A stretch of DNA of 64,000 bases from Sipunculus nudus. Its lineage: Eukaryota; Annelida; Sipuncula; Golfingiida; Sipunculidae. Below are positions 33,463 to 44,280 of the stretch, piece by piece. The stretch spans positions 11,086,576 to 11,150,575 of the forward strand of contig CM049309.1 in assembly GCA_026874595.1 (NCBI GenBank). The letters run 5' to 3'. Every line of letters starts with the position of its first letter. Position 1 is the stretch's first letter. Below the pieces are notes generated by a model. It was not told where the DNA came from. It was given only the letters and a program-made list of their open reading frames with translations, and ran no database searches. The position numbers and the translations under genes were made by a program.

Positions 33463-35996
33463 GGACTTACACACAGTTATCGGTTAGTGAGGCCATGGAT
33501 TACGATAAGTTAAAGATAGCCTTGTTAAAGCGATACCAAATGACCGAAGAGGGTTATCGACACAAGTTTCGGACTTGTAGGCCTGAGCGAGGCGAAACGC
33601 CGAGTCAGTTTGCGGTGAGACTGAGTGGATACCTAGACCATTGGATAGGGATGGCAGGGGTCGGAGGTGACTACGACGGGGTAGTTAACCTGTTGATGTG
33701 TGAGCAGTTCGTAAACTGCTGTAGTAGGGATCTCTCTATGTTTTTGAAAGAGAGACGGTGTCGTGATTTTGATAGTATGGTAGACTTAGCCGAGAGTTAT
33801 ACGGAGGCTCACGGTGTACACAGCCTTACAGCAGGTCCTCGTTATGGCAATAATGTGCCGCGTCCAGCGCAACCGGTATCTCAGCCTAGAGAGAAGCGAG
33901 AGGTTGAGCGCAGTCCGGGCGGTCAGACATTTAAGCCATCAGGAGGCATCAGATGTTATTTATGTAATGAACTGGGACATAAGGCGCGGGAATGTAAGAC
34001 TAGTGCCCGGTCGAGGCCTAGGTCTTCCCCTCAAGTAGGGCGTGCTGCTGGCGATCAGCAGAGGTATAGGACTAATTTTAGCCCCCCGTATAACCCAAAA
34101 CAGAAACCGGAGACTATGTCAATGGCAGTAGTCGAGGCGGAAATGGAGACAGTCGGTGCGGTGAAACCGGAAGTAGAGAGTCCGAGTCAGTCGTTAGGAT
34201 TTGCTGCCCAGACAAAAGGCGGAATCTCGTTACCTGTGTGTGAAGGGCTGGTGAATGGTAAGTCAGCGAGGGTGCTGCGGGATTCGGGATGTTCCTCGGC
34301 AGGAATACGTGAGTCGTACGTGGAGCCGAATCAGTTCACCGGACACCAGGTCGAGTGTAGGTTGTTCGACGGGTCTGTAAGACAATTTCCTACGGCTAGG
34401 ATTAATGTGGACTGTGCGTACTTTGTCGGTACTATCGAGGCAATGGTGGTCGGGGATGCTGTATGTGATTTAGCGCTAGGTAACGTAGCGGGAGCGCGTG
34501 ATCCGTATGATCCGGACCCGACGTGGAAGTCTGAGCGGTCCTCAGGCATAGTGTGTGACGGTGTAGAGTCACAAAAGGAGGTGTCGTCCGCGGTGGAGAC
34601 ACGGAGCGCTGCACGAGAGAAACAGATACCGACGCGTAGCTTGAATGTTGCAAGCCCAGTTGCCGATGTGAGTCCGGCCAAATTTTTGAAGGCGCAGGAG
34701 GAGGATGGGTCTTTAGCGCCGTATTGGAGGCTAGCTAGAGAGGCTAGAAATGATAGTCCATTTAGAATTGAGGACGGATATTTAGTTCGGGTTGTGAGTG
34801 ATAAACGGGGAGATCAAGATGGATCTCGAGTGGTGGTACCTCAGACGTTACGGTACGACGTAATGAGGATGGACAACGAAGCGGTTATGGCGGGCCATCA
34901 GGGCATAGACAAAACGCACGACCGCGTGAGAACTCAGTTTTTCTGGAAAGGGATGTATAATGACATTGCTGAGTTTTGCAAGTCCTGTCCCATTTGCCAG
35001 AAAACCATACCGAAAGGCAAGGTGCCTGGAGCTACGTTAGGCCAGATGCCATTAATTGATGAGCCCTGGCGTAGAATTTCGATGGATCTGGTTGGGCCGA
35101 TCCATCCAGCGTCTGAGAGAGGTCACAGGTATATTCTGACCGTTATGGATTATGCCACTAGATATCCGGAGGCTGTTGCTTTAAAGAACATAGATACAGT
35201 CTCTGTGGCTGATGCGCTAGTTGATATTTATGCGCGGTTAGGAGTGCCGTCAGAGGTGCTTACTGACATGGGAACACAATTTACGTCAGACCTCATGCGA
35301 GAAGTTAGCCGTGTTTTGTCTGTAAGACAGCTCACCACTACTCCTTACCATCCTATGTGCAACGGAATGGTGGAGAGATTCAATGGAACGTTAAAGTTAA
35401 TGTTGAAACGGATGTGCGAGGAAAGACCGCGAGATTGGGATCGGTACCTCAGCGCCGTGCTTTTTGCGTACCGAGAAGCGCCACATGAGAGCACAGGGTT
35501 CTCACCCTTTGAGTTGCTCTATGGTAGGATCGTTAGAGGACCGATGCGGATTCTAAGGGATCTGTGGACCAAGCGAGATACTAGCGTCGAGACTAAAACC
35601 ACGTACCAATACGTCCTGGACCTACAAGACAAACTAAGCGACACATGCGCGTTAGCTAGAGAGGCGTTGAACAAATCAGCGAACAGACACAGACTGTTAT
35701 ATGATAGAGGTAAATGCACGCGCAGGTTTGAGGCCGGAGACGAAGTTTTGTTGTTACTCCCGACGGAGCGGAACAAATTAATGGTACAGTGGAAAGGCCC
35801 CTATACTATTGTAAACAGGGTTGGGGACTTAGACTATCGGATTAAGATTGGCGATAAGGTTAAAACCTTCCACGTGAATATGCTGAAACGGTACCATGCT
35901 AGAAACGAGCCCCAGCATATTCTGGCAGCGGTAGCCAAGGGCGCACCTGATTCTATACATGATCCTGACGGTGTAGACGGGGAAACAGAGCACTGA
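33435..35996 (+). CDS. Gag-protease-integrase polyprotein, unit 2
   Basis: The predicted 853-residue product is identical to that of unit 1; the two base differences seen are synonymous (GTT/GTC and GCG/GCT). Zinc knuckle, DSG protease and D,D35E integrase residues are all present. Confidence 0.92.
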   Translation: MSRLRGKALGTYTQLSVSEAMDYDKLKIALLKRYQMTEEGYRHKFRTCRPERGETPSQFAVRLSGYLDHWIGMAGVGGDYDGVVNLLMCEQFVNCCSRDLSMFLKERRCRDFDSMVDLAESYTEAHGVHSLTAGPRYGNNVPRPAQPVSQPREKREVERSPGGQTFKPSGGIRCYLCNELGHKARECKTSARSRPRSSPQVGRAAGDQQRYRTNFSPPYNPKQKPETMSMAVVEAEMETVGAVKPEVESPSQSLGFAAQTKGGISLPVCEGLVNGKSARVLRDSGCSSAGIRESYVEPNQFTGHQVECRLFDGSVRQFPTARINVDCAYFVGTIEAMVVGDAVCDLALGNVAGARDPYDPDPTWKSERSSGIVCDGVESQKEVSSAVETRSAAREKQIPTRSLNVASPVADVSPAKFLKAQEEDGSLAPYWRLAREARNDSPFRIEDGYLVRVVSDKRGDQDGSRVVVPQTLRYDVMRMDNEAVMAGHQGIDKTHDRVRTQFFWKGMYNDIAEFCKSCPICQKTIPKGKVPGATLGQMPLIDEPWRRISMDLVGPIHPASERGHRYILTVMDYATRYPEAVALKNIDTVSVADALVDIYARLGVPSEVLTDMGTQFTSDLMREVSRVLSVRQLTTTPYHPMCNGMVERFNGTLKLMLKRMCEERPRDWDRYLSAVLFAYREAPHESTGFSPFELLYGRIVRGPMRILRDLWTKRDTSVETKTTYQYVLDLQDKLSDTCALAREALNKSANRHRLLYDRGKCTRRFEAGDEVLLLLPTERNKLMVQWKGPYTIVNRVGDLDYRIKIGDKVKTFHVNMLKRYHARNEPQHILAAVAKGAPDSIHDPDGVDGETEH

Positions 35997-35998
35997 TA

Positions 35999-36594
35999 GA
36001 CCTAAGACAAAGAAGGCTTTGCGAGCATTCCTAGGTCTTACAGGGTACTATCGAAAATTCGTGCCAAACTATGCGGAAATAGCGGTGCCCTTGACTGATC
36101 TAACGCGTAAAGGTCAACCTAACAAACTAGACTGGAAACCCGTACACGAGAACGCGTACTGTTCTCTAAAGGCTAAACTGTCAGACCCTCCCATACTGAA
36201 GCTACCTGATTTCAGTAAACGATTTTATTTGAAATGTGATGCATCTGATGTGGGTATTGGCTGTATCCTGATGCAAAGACACGAGGGGATCATGCACCCA
36301 GTAGCTTATGCCAGTCGTAAACTATTGCCCAGGGAGAGAAATTACTCCACCATCGAGAAAGAGTCATTAGCAATTGTATGGTCTGTACAGAAATTTGAGA
36401 TGTACCTGGCTTGTAGACCGTTCACCATTCAGACCGACCACAAACCATTAAAGTGTATTAGCAAATCAAAATGTGCTAATAAGAGAGTAATGAGATGGGC
36501 ACTGGTTCTACAAGAGTTTAGATTTGATATTGAAGCAGTGTCAGGTAAACTAAACCATGGACCTGATTTTCTTAGCAGACTGCCTGAGTGTTAG
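35999..36594 (+). CDS. RT connection and RNase H fragment, unit 2
   Basis: Identical to unit 1, with the same loss of the reverse transcriptase core and the same +1 offset from the integrase frame. Confidence 0.9.
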
Positions 36595-36790
36595 GATGTA
36601 ATGAGCTATAATGTTTAGCCAGTTAAGTCTAAACATGTACAGGATTTTGCCCTGTGTCATAGACCGTGGGCATGTACTAATGACAACTTGTTACATGACT
36701 TTTATGTATTGCTATATGTAAATATGTTTAGCTGGACCCTGTGAGATAGAACGATACGATGTATCGAGAAAATACCGTGTATTTTCTTTA

Positions 36791-36804
36791 AAAGGAGGGG
36801 GTGA
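36791..36804 (+). other. Polypurine tract
   Basis: AAAGGAGGGGGTGA directly abuts the 3' LTR, the expected place for plus-strand priming. It occurs only after unit 2. Confidence 0.75.
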
Positions 36805-37955
36805 TGTCACCAGACAATAGGTGACAATATGTACGGTGTTTTGTATCATAGTTTAACGAAGTCTGTTCTCTATTGATATTGACGTGAAGCGTCATTCTAA
36901 AGCGTTGACAGGTCTTGATTGTATATATATATTGTGTATTCTTGTATGGAATCCCATCGGCTATCAGCTGATTTATCCGTGTCACGCATCGTGTGTAATT
37001 ATTACATTTGGTATGTGGGTCGCCAAGGTGACGCTAGCAGTCAAACCAGGTCACATATAACCTTATATGGGACACTTGAGCCATAAGCCAATCAGAGAAC
37101 CGGATCGCCGTATTGTGACGACGATTGTGACGTCAGAGTTCAGGGAGAGACGCTGGAAGCTGCCTTCAGTTGGGTCTTGAAGCTTGAGGTGGCAGCACGC
37201 ACGAACGGGAGTAGGAACATTGAAACGCCAGGAACGGCATAGAAGCAAGCTTCTACATGAGGCAAGGACCCAGCTCATGAGAACTCAGCCGTGCTGCCGA
37301 CGGAGCTTCGTATTGGTGATAAAGTGAGAGAGCGCGCTCGTCACCTGCCGGCCTAGTTCAGCTTGACCTAGATACATAACCGCCGTAAGCCGTGAAACCG
37401 TTGCTACAAGAGCAAGGTCAAGGACTCTAAGCTCTGCGTAAACAAAGAGCGCTATTGCATTCAAGTGAACGTAAACCTACCCGGGTCGCTGACAAGCAAG
37501 ATCAGTTGAAGATCGCTAAACTCAGAAAGACTAGATCTATATGGTGCTAACCATACGCTAGATTCTACACAAAACAGTAACCAGAGATCTCTGAAGGAAC
37601 TGGACTTTATGGTTTTTTTTTATACAAACCATGGACTCAGTAAATATCCTGTAATTTTAATGTGAAGAACGGTCGTATTGACACATCAACGCACACACTC
37701 ACATTTGTGTCTCTGTAAGTATTGTCTTGAATTATATTTGTGAATTTAACCTGATGTCTCATAGTTTCTATTGATCTGGGTGTATGATTGTCTGGTAATT
37801 TTAATACACGTCCTTAAAAGAACCTGGAAATGTCACCTGTAATGACCGGGATCTAATTTCTTGATTAATGAAATCAAGTGGCGAGCGTTAACCCATCCTA
37901 TTGTTTTTATAGGATATATCCGTTGTGAAGTTTTCACGTTAAGTTAGGGGTGACA
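36805..37955 (+). repeat. 3' LTR
   Basis: 1151 bases, same as the 5' LTR by visual comparison except for a T run one base shorter. CRE at 37128-37135. Confidence 0.95.
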
Positions 37956-37960
37956 ACATA
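37956..37960. repeat. Target-site duplication ACATA (right)
   Basis: Matches 27192-27196. Confidence 0.9.
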
Positions 37961-38159
37961 TCTTGTGTGTAATCTTATGGTGATGTGTCCAGAGGTGGTG
38001 TAATATTTAAGTATACTGATTCATTAATTGTGATAATTTGAATAAATAGGATTGACCACAAAATCCATCCCCTGATCAATACGTCTACGGCAGCTCTATA
38101 AATATTGATTGTATCCTTTTATTTCGATTGTTGCCTAATGCAGGGATTTATGTCGGGAC

Positions 38160-38690
38160 GATGTTTATTATATCTCCCCGCCCTAAGGGGGGTGGGGGGG
38201 GGGGGAGTGTTGGGAGGTTGGTTAGAGACAAGTAGTGTTTGGTCTGTCGTCGGCGTCGGCATGGTCGGCGTTTGTTTCATTTCTTTTGAATGCGATTACT
38301 TTTGAACCATTCTATTTTTTTCATTAAATTTGAATTGATTCTACCAATATCTTGGAAGAAAATATCGGTGACCTTGACCTTCATCTTCAAGGTCCAATCG
38401 GATGAAATAAACAACATTCGTGAACCCTATATTCTTTCCTATAATTTGATCATTAGAGCTCTCTCAACAATATTTAGAGGAGCTTGAAAAGTGGTGACCT
38501 TGACCTCAATCTTCAAGATCAAGTCGGCGAAACTATGGCACATTGTTTCTAGGATTTCTTGTGAATGTGGTATCTTTTAAGCACTACGTATTCTTTCCTC
38601 AAACTTGACACACAAGTTGTTTCAACCAAGTTCTCGAACAGGGTAAAACCTTCGGGCCCATAGGGTGTCGGTGTTATATATATGTTCATG
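38160..38690 (+). repeat. Dispersed repeat with ACCTTGACC blocks
   Basis: It begins with a C/G-rich potential hairpin (CCCCGCCCTAAGGGGGGTGGGG is interrupted by a G run). It contains GTGACCTTGACCT twice about 120 bases apart, each with CTTCAAGGTC or CTTCAAGATC, and ends near CGGGCCCATAGGGTGTC. The layout is similar to the tandem-core repeat at 8104 but the sequence differs. Confidence 0.4.
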
Positions 38691-38699
38691 CAGTGGCAA

Positions 38700-40352
38700 A
38701 AACAAACTCATTCTAGTTATTATTGTAAAGGGATGAGTTTTTAAACCATGACCACATACTTAAGCAAAATTCTCAAAGGGTTGTTTCATAAGGGCTAAAC
38801 ACACACACGCACACACACATACAAACACCTACCTACATAAAAAAGTCACATTTTTTTGTTCACTTTGTATAAAACGCGCACGTAAAACTTATATGAGAAT
38901 CCGCGCAGCTGCTGTAAAAAATTACCTACAACGGGCCAACACACACAAAAAAAATATTGTTTTAAGGACTTTTGGAACAAAAATATTATGCAAATTTTCT
39001 TTCTTATTTTATAGATCGAGATAAATTACATGGAATTTGCCAACTGGCCCAGAAAATACCAAAAATTCATCCATTTCTTGAAATGGTGTGAATGATCTAC
39101 ACAAAATTTAGTCGATGTTTCCATACCCTTAAGAATTCTTTTTATAGAAATTGTGCCCAAGCATAATAAGCAGCATTTTCAAGGACCTGGTCTTTGTTTG
39201 AAAAAGAAATGATCCACAAAAAACGGGAGCTTGTAATCCGTAGAACAATATTTTTTTGTATGGCCTTAGGTTAACGTAAGCGCTCCTTAAGTAGAAGTAC
39301 AACATGCAGGGGCACGTGTAAAGTACCATCAGCGAACTCTGCATGGCGGCAGAGAAAGATATATTATCCGGATGAATAAAAAAATCCAAAGGAGATTCTG
39401 ACTCCATACCCTCTTGGCGTTTCCATTTTACTTTAACTCTTTTCACACACTTAAGGTTAAGTTCCCAGTCATGTCTTAGAATACAGAATGCCTGGATAAA
39501 GGAAACGTGGATCTTTATATGAATTGACACAACGTATGAACTTACGGTATGGGATGTTTGAACAACCTCTCAACGATTGTCTGTACGTCTCATGAATATT
39601 CATGAATCTCATAGGTATACACAGGTATGTAAGACACACGGGTAAAGTGCGGCTTGACCTGATCATGTCACGTATCACTGCAAAACCAAGTGATGAACAA
39701 CACGAGTTTACTTGTCCTAAATACGTGCCTACCAGCAAACTTTGGTTAATGCCACTACAAGGTGATGGGCAAAAGTGGGTTTAGGGGGTTTGGACAACCA
39801 CACCCGCCCCCCCCCCCCCCCATCCTTTTCTGCCACCACAACTTTGTTTAAGGGTTTAAGGCCATTTTTAGGCCTGGACCACCTTTTTCCGGACCTACAG
39901 ACAATTTTTAGGTTTTGTCATTAACCCTCCCTCCTGTGTTGGACCCCTCCTTTTCCTTAATCCTGGTTACGCCACTGATAGGTTTAACTTGAGCGAGTAT
40001 TTTCCCATACCTGTATACTGCGCATTGACACGCAAAGTTCTGAATAAAACACCAAAGGTCCAACATAATGATAAAATATTATAACAGGCACTCAGATTGA
40101 TGTTTTAGGACCATTTTGATTCAACACCCGTGTTAACAAATTCACACTGCTGGAAGTAGCTAAGATTTACTGGCAGTTATGTATAGTTTAATTTGCCCGC
40201 ACGTGTAGGCGAGTTACAAACCAGTGAACATTTGGCGTAGTGTGTATTTACTTTTTTGTTGCTGATCGTCCGCATATATACAGTGTTACTGTGCATTAAC
40301 CTGAACGCTGTTTCATTTTAAAGTATTCTATTTCTTACCGACTTCTTTGTCA
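38700..40352. other. Unassigned DNA with a decayed MITE-like block
   Basis: No exon recognised. Minus-strand open frames of 133 and 89 aa (39129-39738) have no similarity I can name. The part 39770-39977 contains a 15-base C run and ends in CTGGTTACGCCACTG, similar to the right ends of the CGGATCCAG MITE group. Confidence 0.35.
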
Positions 40353-40625
40353 GGGCTAGAGGACTAGGCTCTAAGCCGGTAGATCTTGATTTCGGATATT
40401 AGCCTTGAAGCAATGAGATTATTCCCAGTCGGCCCCTCCCCAGCTAGGGTGAACTTTCTGTAGGTTAAATAGAAGACAGTGCCCCACGGTCGTGTTTCAC
40501 TCTCACACGACTGTACGTCCCTGGGGGGGGGGGGGGGGGGGGGGGGGCTGACCCCTGGCAGTTTGCTACTGTTTGCTACCACCTTGTCAGACATGGATTT
40601 AGAACCCTAATCTGTGAGTCTGCAC
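40353..40625 (+). mobile_element. SINE partial copy with 25-G tract
   Basis: The head-like GGGCTAGAGGACTAGGCTCTAAGCC and body-like GTGAACTTTCTGTAGG and GTCGTGTTTCACTCTCACACGA (read in parts) align with 21241-21440. A G run of 25 (40523-40547) replaces the shorter G run of the full copy. Confidence 0.5.
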
Positions 40626-41639
40626 CAGTGTTGACGTACAATTGTAGGCAGTAAAACAAATATCAATACTTTGCCATCATTTAAAGCATTTTTTTTGGTA
40701 GAGATACGCTTCTTCATACCATCGGATGTAATTTATACGTACCAATACCAGGAACTGCACGTTCCGGGGTAGCCGTGAACACACGACACAGTATAGGTAC
40801 TTATGTTGAGCTGCTAAGCCTAATTTGACAGCCAATACGCTTTTCCTAGACTCTTTAATGTGACAAGGCATAACTGGCGCTGGTTCCAGGGAGGAGTCAT
40901 ATGCAAATATCATCGAATCACCCGAGAGATCTTTAGATAGAACAGGCAAACAAAGCTATATTCTAATATATTTGTTTGTCGGCAGATCTAAACCTCCACT
41001 CGACGTGAGTTGCATGTGTGTCCCAGTAACCCCTTCTCCTTTACGCTCCGGGGTAGAATACCGATGCCATATAAGAGACCTTGCGATCTGAACTTTGATT
41101 ATTGTCTCGCAGATAAGTTTTGAGAGGGTTTAAAGTTGTTCTAGTGTACAGAGGTCACGTAACCTAGATATGTTGCCTCATTGTTATTCACTTTTTGTCA
41201 TTCCTTTGTTTACGTGTACCGACTTAGCGCAGCAGGTTGTAAAGACATGCAAAGTTAAATATACGTCTTCAAATAAGTAAAGGTGATGACCTCATTTTGT
41301 CAAACTCTATAATCTGTATGCCCTTTATGTTACCCTTAACTTCCTTAAGTTAGAAGTTTCTAGAAAAAAAAAATAATAATAAGTGCTATCCTCGTATGTT
41401 TTATTGCCTGTCTGTCCACTTTGACAAAAGTATATGGTGTTTGTATCTCATTCAGTTTTTATTGCTTAAGTAGTCAAAGCTATTTGAGTGCAATGGGATG
41501 GTGTATGTTTCGGGTTCCTTCATTAGTACTGCATGTCTGTCTCACTGTCTGCATGTACTCCTCTAATATTCCAATGATTTCTTTATTTATATTGGTTTGT
41601 GTGGTATATGTGTAGAGCACATTTCTAGATTTGGGAGAA
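40626..41639. other. Unassigned, no gene seen
   Basis: No coding similarity or repeat recognised; an A-rich run lies at 41367. Confidence 0.35.
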
Positions 41640-41862
41640 CAATCGTGAGGTCTAATCTCTCAGAGGAACCCCAATCCAGGGTGAGCGCTTTGTGGGCTTC
41701 ATGGGAAGGCCGTGCCGCATGACAGTGTTTCACTGAGTGCGTCTTCGAGGAATCCTTGGGCTTGGTGTAATTTCTGAGCAGTGGGGTTGATGACACAACC
41801 AGGACCCTTGTGCGGGTGATCACTGGTTAACAATCGGATATAAATAAGAGGAAGAGTGTGCT
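41640..41862 (+). mobile_element. SINE middle fragment
   Basis: Shares CCAGGGTGAGCGCT, TGTTTCACT, GTGCGTCTTCGAGG-like and ACCAGGACCC with the full SINE at 21241. Both ends are missing. Confidence 0.55.
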
Positions 41863-41945
41863 ACCGGGATCTCGGTTCTCTATTTCTCTTTCTAATTTGT
41901 TATCTTTGTTCTCTCTCACTATTTCTCCGTTTCCCTTCATTATCT

Positions 41946-42177
41946 ACTCACTCACTCACTCACTCACTCACTCCACTCACTCCACTCACTCCACTCACTC
42001 CACTCACTCACTCCACTCACTCACTCCACTCACTCACTCCCTCCCTCCCTCCCTCACTCACTCACTCACTCACTCACTCACTCACTCACTCACTCACTCC
42101 ACTCACTCAACTCACTCACTCACTCACTCACTCCACTCCACTCCACTCCACTCACTCACTCACTCACTCACTCACTC
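41946..42177. repeat. (CACT)n minisatellite
   Basis: CACT repeats with occasional CCACT or CCCT variants. Overlapping Thr/His/Leu/Ser open frames of 113-125 aa are products of this array, not genes. Confidence 0.95.
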
Positions 42178-42461
42178 CGAGATATCTTTTCGGGTTTAGC
42201 AATGTTAATCTCATAGCAACAAGTTTTGTGTAATACATATATTCGGTCACAGAAAAGTGAGACTCAGGACACTTGAAAGATATGTTTATTATATGGTTTA
42301 CCACGTAACCTCTATTTTTATTCGATACACAGCGCTACCCCTGTCGTTCATACTTATAATCAAACTTAGTTTTCCTTTTACAAAATACTGTTGTATAACA
42401 CAATTTTCTGTACAACCCATGTACATAAACAAGTACACAAAGGGATGGACATACCACCTAA

Positions 42462-42856
42462 AGCTGTGTTTCCATTCATCCGTAAATCTCGTACGTCTCG
42501 TACGCAAATATCTGATCCCTCTTTTTAAGATGAACTGTTTCCATATGTACGTTTTAACGTGCTCCGCATGCGTATCCGCAAAAACGACAGCATCGAAACG
42601 GATCGGTGAGCGTTTCATCCGTTTTGCGGATGGCAAAAATGACTACATTTCCCAACAGTGCCCCGGCGCCAGGTGTGATGAGACATATTGACCTTCTTCT
42701 TGCCAGTGGTCCTTGCAGTTTCAAAAGAGGCACGTGAAAGGGTTTCCGCAAGAAAAACGTACGTACTTATTGAAACAGTTTTTACCGACTGCGCGCTATG
42801 GAACGTACGTACGTCTTTTGCGGATACGTTTTTTGCGGATACATAGAAACACAGCT
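42462..42856. mobile_element. PIF/Harbinger-like MITE
   Basis: Terminal inverted repeats AGCTGTGTTTC (left) and GAAACACAGCT (right) are perfect over 11 bases and extend imperfectly inward (CATTCATCCG versus GCGGATACATA). The element is flanked by TAA on both sides (42459-42461 and 42857-42859). Internal blocks around TACGTTTT and TTGCGGATACG are also inverted, so most of its 395 bases can fold back. A three-base TAA-type target is typical of PIF/Harbinger. No transposase. Confidence 0.75.
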
Positions 42857-42859
42857 TAA

Positions 42860-43283
42860 CGCAGGAACGAGGATGAAATTAGCATGCCTTTGTGATGACC
42901 AAAAATTCATGTGCATTGGCCTTACAATACTACATATATGCGCTGTGTACCTGCATGTGTACACATAACCTAAGTTAAAATGTGGTCTCAGTTGGCCAAT
43001 AAAATTTCTAATTATACATGCTATACACGTGCCGATTGGTTAAGGCTGATACCACGTGGGGGAAGGCGTTCAGGTCGTTGGGTGTCCACTTAAACCATGT
43101 GGAACCCGCATTGAAGTTATCTATAGATTAAGATTTAAGTAACGGACGGTCCCTGTACAGCTTACACCCAGGTAAGACAACCAGGCGAGAGGACATCAGG
43201 TTGTTTATTCTTTTCAACATTTGGTCGGGTGTCATAATTGCAGGCTGCGTTGCAGGATACAAATTTCAGTGTGCGTTCAATGA
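42860..43283. other. Upstream flank of exon 1B
   Basis: No coding similarity. Presumed promoter-proximal region of the GH31 gene, by position. Confidence 0.35.
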
Positions 43284-43290
43284 TATAAAA
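43284..43290 (+). promoter_or_regulatory. TATA box for exon 1B
   Basis: TATAAAA lies 53 bases before the start codon, implying a very short 5' UTR of about 20-25 bases. Confidence 0.5.
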
Positions 43291-43336
43291 CCGGAACGGA
43301 TATACTTTTCTCGAGTGTCAATATACGGATAGCATC

Positions 43337-43807
43337 ATGAGGAATATTAAACTGAGTAGGCGTAAGGAGTATATTGCCGCAGGCATCGTTTTCATAGTTC
43401 TGGCTGTGATTATAGCGCTGATGATCAGCCTTGTGGTCACCCAAGGGGGAGATTCTGTTCCCGTTCCACCCACCACCACGCGGACACCAACTATGGAGGA
43501 TGCTCTCCGTGTGGACTGTTTTCCAGAAGCCATGGGAGGCGTTGAGGAAGCCACAGAGGATGCATGTACAACTAGAGGATGTGTGTTCGATTCCAGTGCT
43601 CCGGCCGGGACTCCAAAATGCTTCTACTCTAATGACACGGGCGGCTTTACTGTTAGAGTACCAACGACAGATGGGTATACAAAGACCTATATCTTAGACA
43701 TCAGGTCCGGCGGGAATAAGAAAAGATCGCTTGCCCAAACAGCAGGAGAAATCTCGCAAGTGAAACTTGAAGTTGTTAATCTGGAGGATGATGTCTTGCG
43801 AATTAAG
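43337..43807 (+). CDS. GH31 (maltase-glucoamylase-like) exon 1B: tail, TM and trefoil
   Basis: The exon gives 157 residues and ends in phase 0 at AAG|GTAATA. A basic tail of 11 residues is followed by a signal-anchor helix at about 12-35 and a Pro/Thr stalk (41-52). The trefoil domain has Cys61, 77, 82 and 95. Residues 140-157 (VKLEVVNLEDDVLRIK) begin the GH31 N-terminal beta domain, which continues naturally into exon 2 as FSDPNNNRYEVPIEK. NDT at 99 is a glycosylation sequon. As in exon 1A, canonical Cys1 is absent and Cys5 is replaced (GCVF for GCCF/W), with identical cysteine spacing (16, 5, 13). The protein should be a type II membrane glycosidase acting on alpha-1,4 (and perhaps 1,6) glucan ends at the cell surface. 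Confidence 0.88.
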
Positions 43808-44164
43808 GTAATATTCTATTTCCTATGAATAACATGCAGCAAGTGTGTGTGTGTGTGTTAAAACTTTTCTGAAGATATTTAAAGATTGTTTTGTTGATTA
43901 TCCTCTTTTTGAACAAATGCCACGGCAACAACAATGTAAATAGGAAAATAAGCAGAACCGACACATCGATCAAGCAACCAGGGAAATAATTTCCGGAAAA
44001 AAGTGTTCCGTCTACCTTCAGTTATGTAGCTTCTTCTAATATAAATTGTATAGGAGAAGTATATGGAAAAGTATAAATATGGTGGTATTAAGGTACGCGC
44101 CTTCAGAAAAACCCATCTAAGCATTACTCTGGTAGATCATTGGAGTAAATACATACAGAAAACC

Positions 44165-44280
44165 AGTCCAGAACTGGACTGTTCGGGGCCTATTTATAAT
44201 CTGATAGTCTATGTTGCCCCGTCACGGGCAACATAGACTATTAGATTATAAATAGGCCCCGAACAGTCCAGTTCTGGACT
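44165..44280. repeat. Long inverted-repeat hairpin (55-bp arms)
   Basis: Left arm 44165-44219 and right arm 44226-44280 are reverse complements with one mismatch (CTGAT versus CTAAT) and a loop of only six bases. Each outer end carries its own inner palindrome AGTCCAGAACTGGACT. It lies 360 bases downstream of exon 1B in intron 1. It could be a foldback MITE, a recent palindromic duplication, or a hairpin RNA source when transcribed with the intron. Confidence 0.95.

Larger units (their letters stand above)
32754..36760 (+). repeat. Tandem gag-pol unit 2 (4007 bp)
   Basis: Second copy of 28747-32753. It is followed by a 44-base tail with the polypurine tract that is not found after unit 1. 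Confidence 0.95.
27197..37955 (+). mobile_element. Ty3/gypsy (Gmr1-like) LTR retrotransposon with duplicated gag-pol
   Basis: A complete 10,759-base insertion: 5' LTR (27197-28348), leader, gag-pol unit 1 (28747-32753), gag-pol unit 2 (32754-36760), polypurine tract and 3' LTR (36805-37955), bounded by ACATA target duplications. Domain order is Gag, protease, integrase, RNase H, with integrase upstream as in the Gmr1-like lineage of Ty3/gypsy. The reverse transcriptase core (fingers and palm with the YxDD box) is absent from both units, and Gag is frame-broken in both. It is therefore non-autonomous. The near-identical LTRs and units indicate a recent event. It lies between the two GH31 first exons in the same orientation as that gene. 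Confidence 0.92.

Noticed and set aside
41856-42233. 125-aa and 113-aa Thr/Ser/Leu/His-rich open frames
   Set aside because: They are translations of the (CACT)n array; a four-base repeat without stops is open in every frame.
42257-42691. Open frames of 144 aa (+) and 112 aa (-) at the Harbinger-like MITE
   Set aside because: They cross the MITE boundary and arise from its inverted repeats; no protein similarity.
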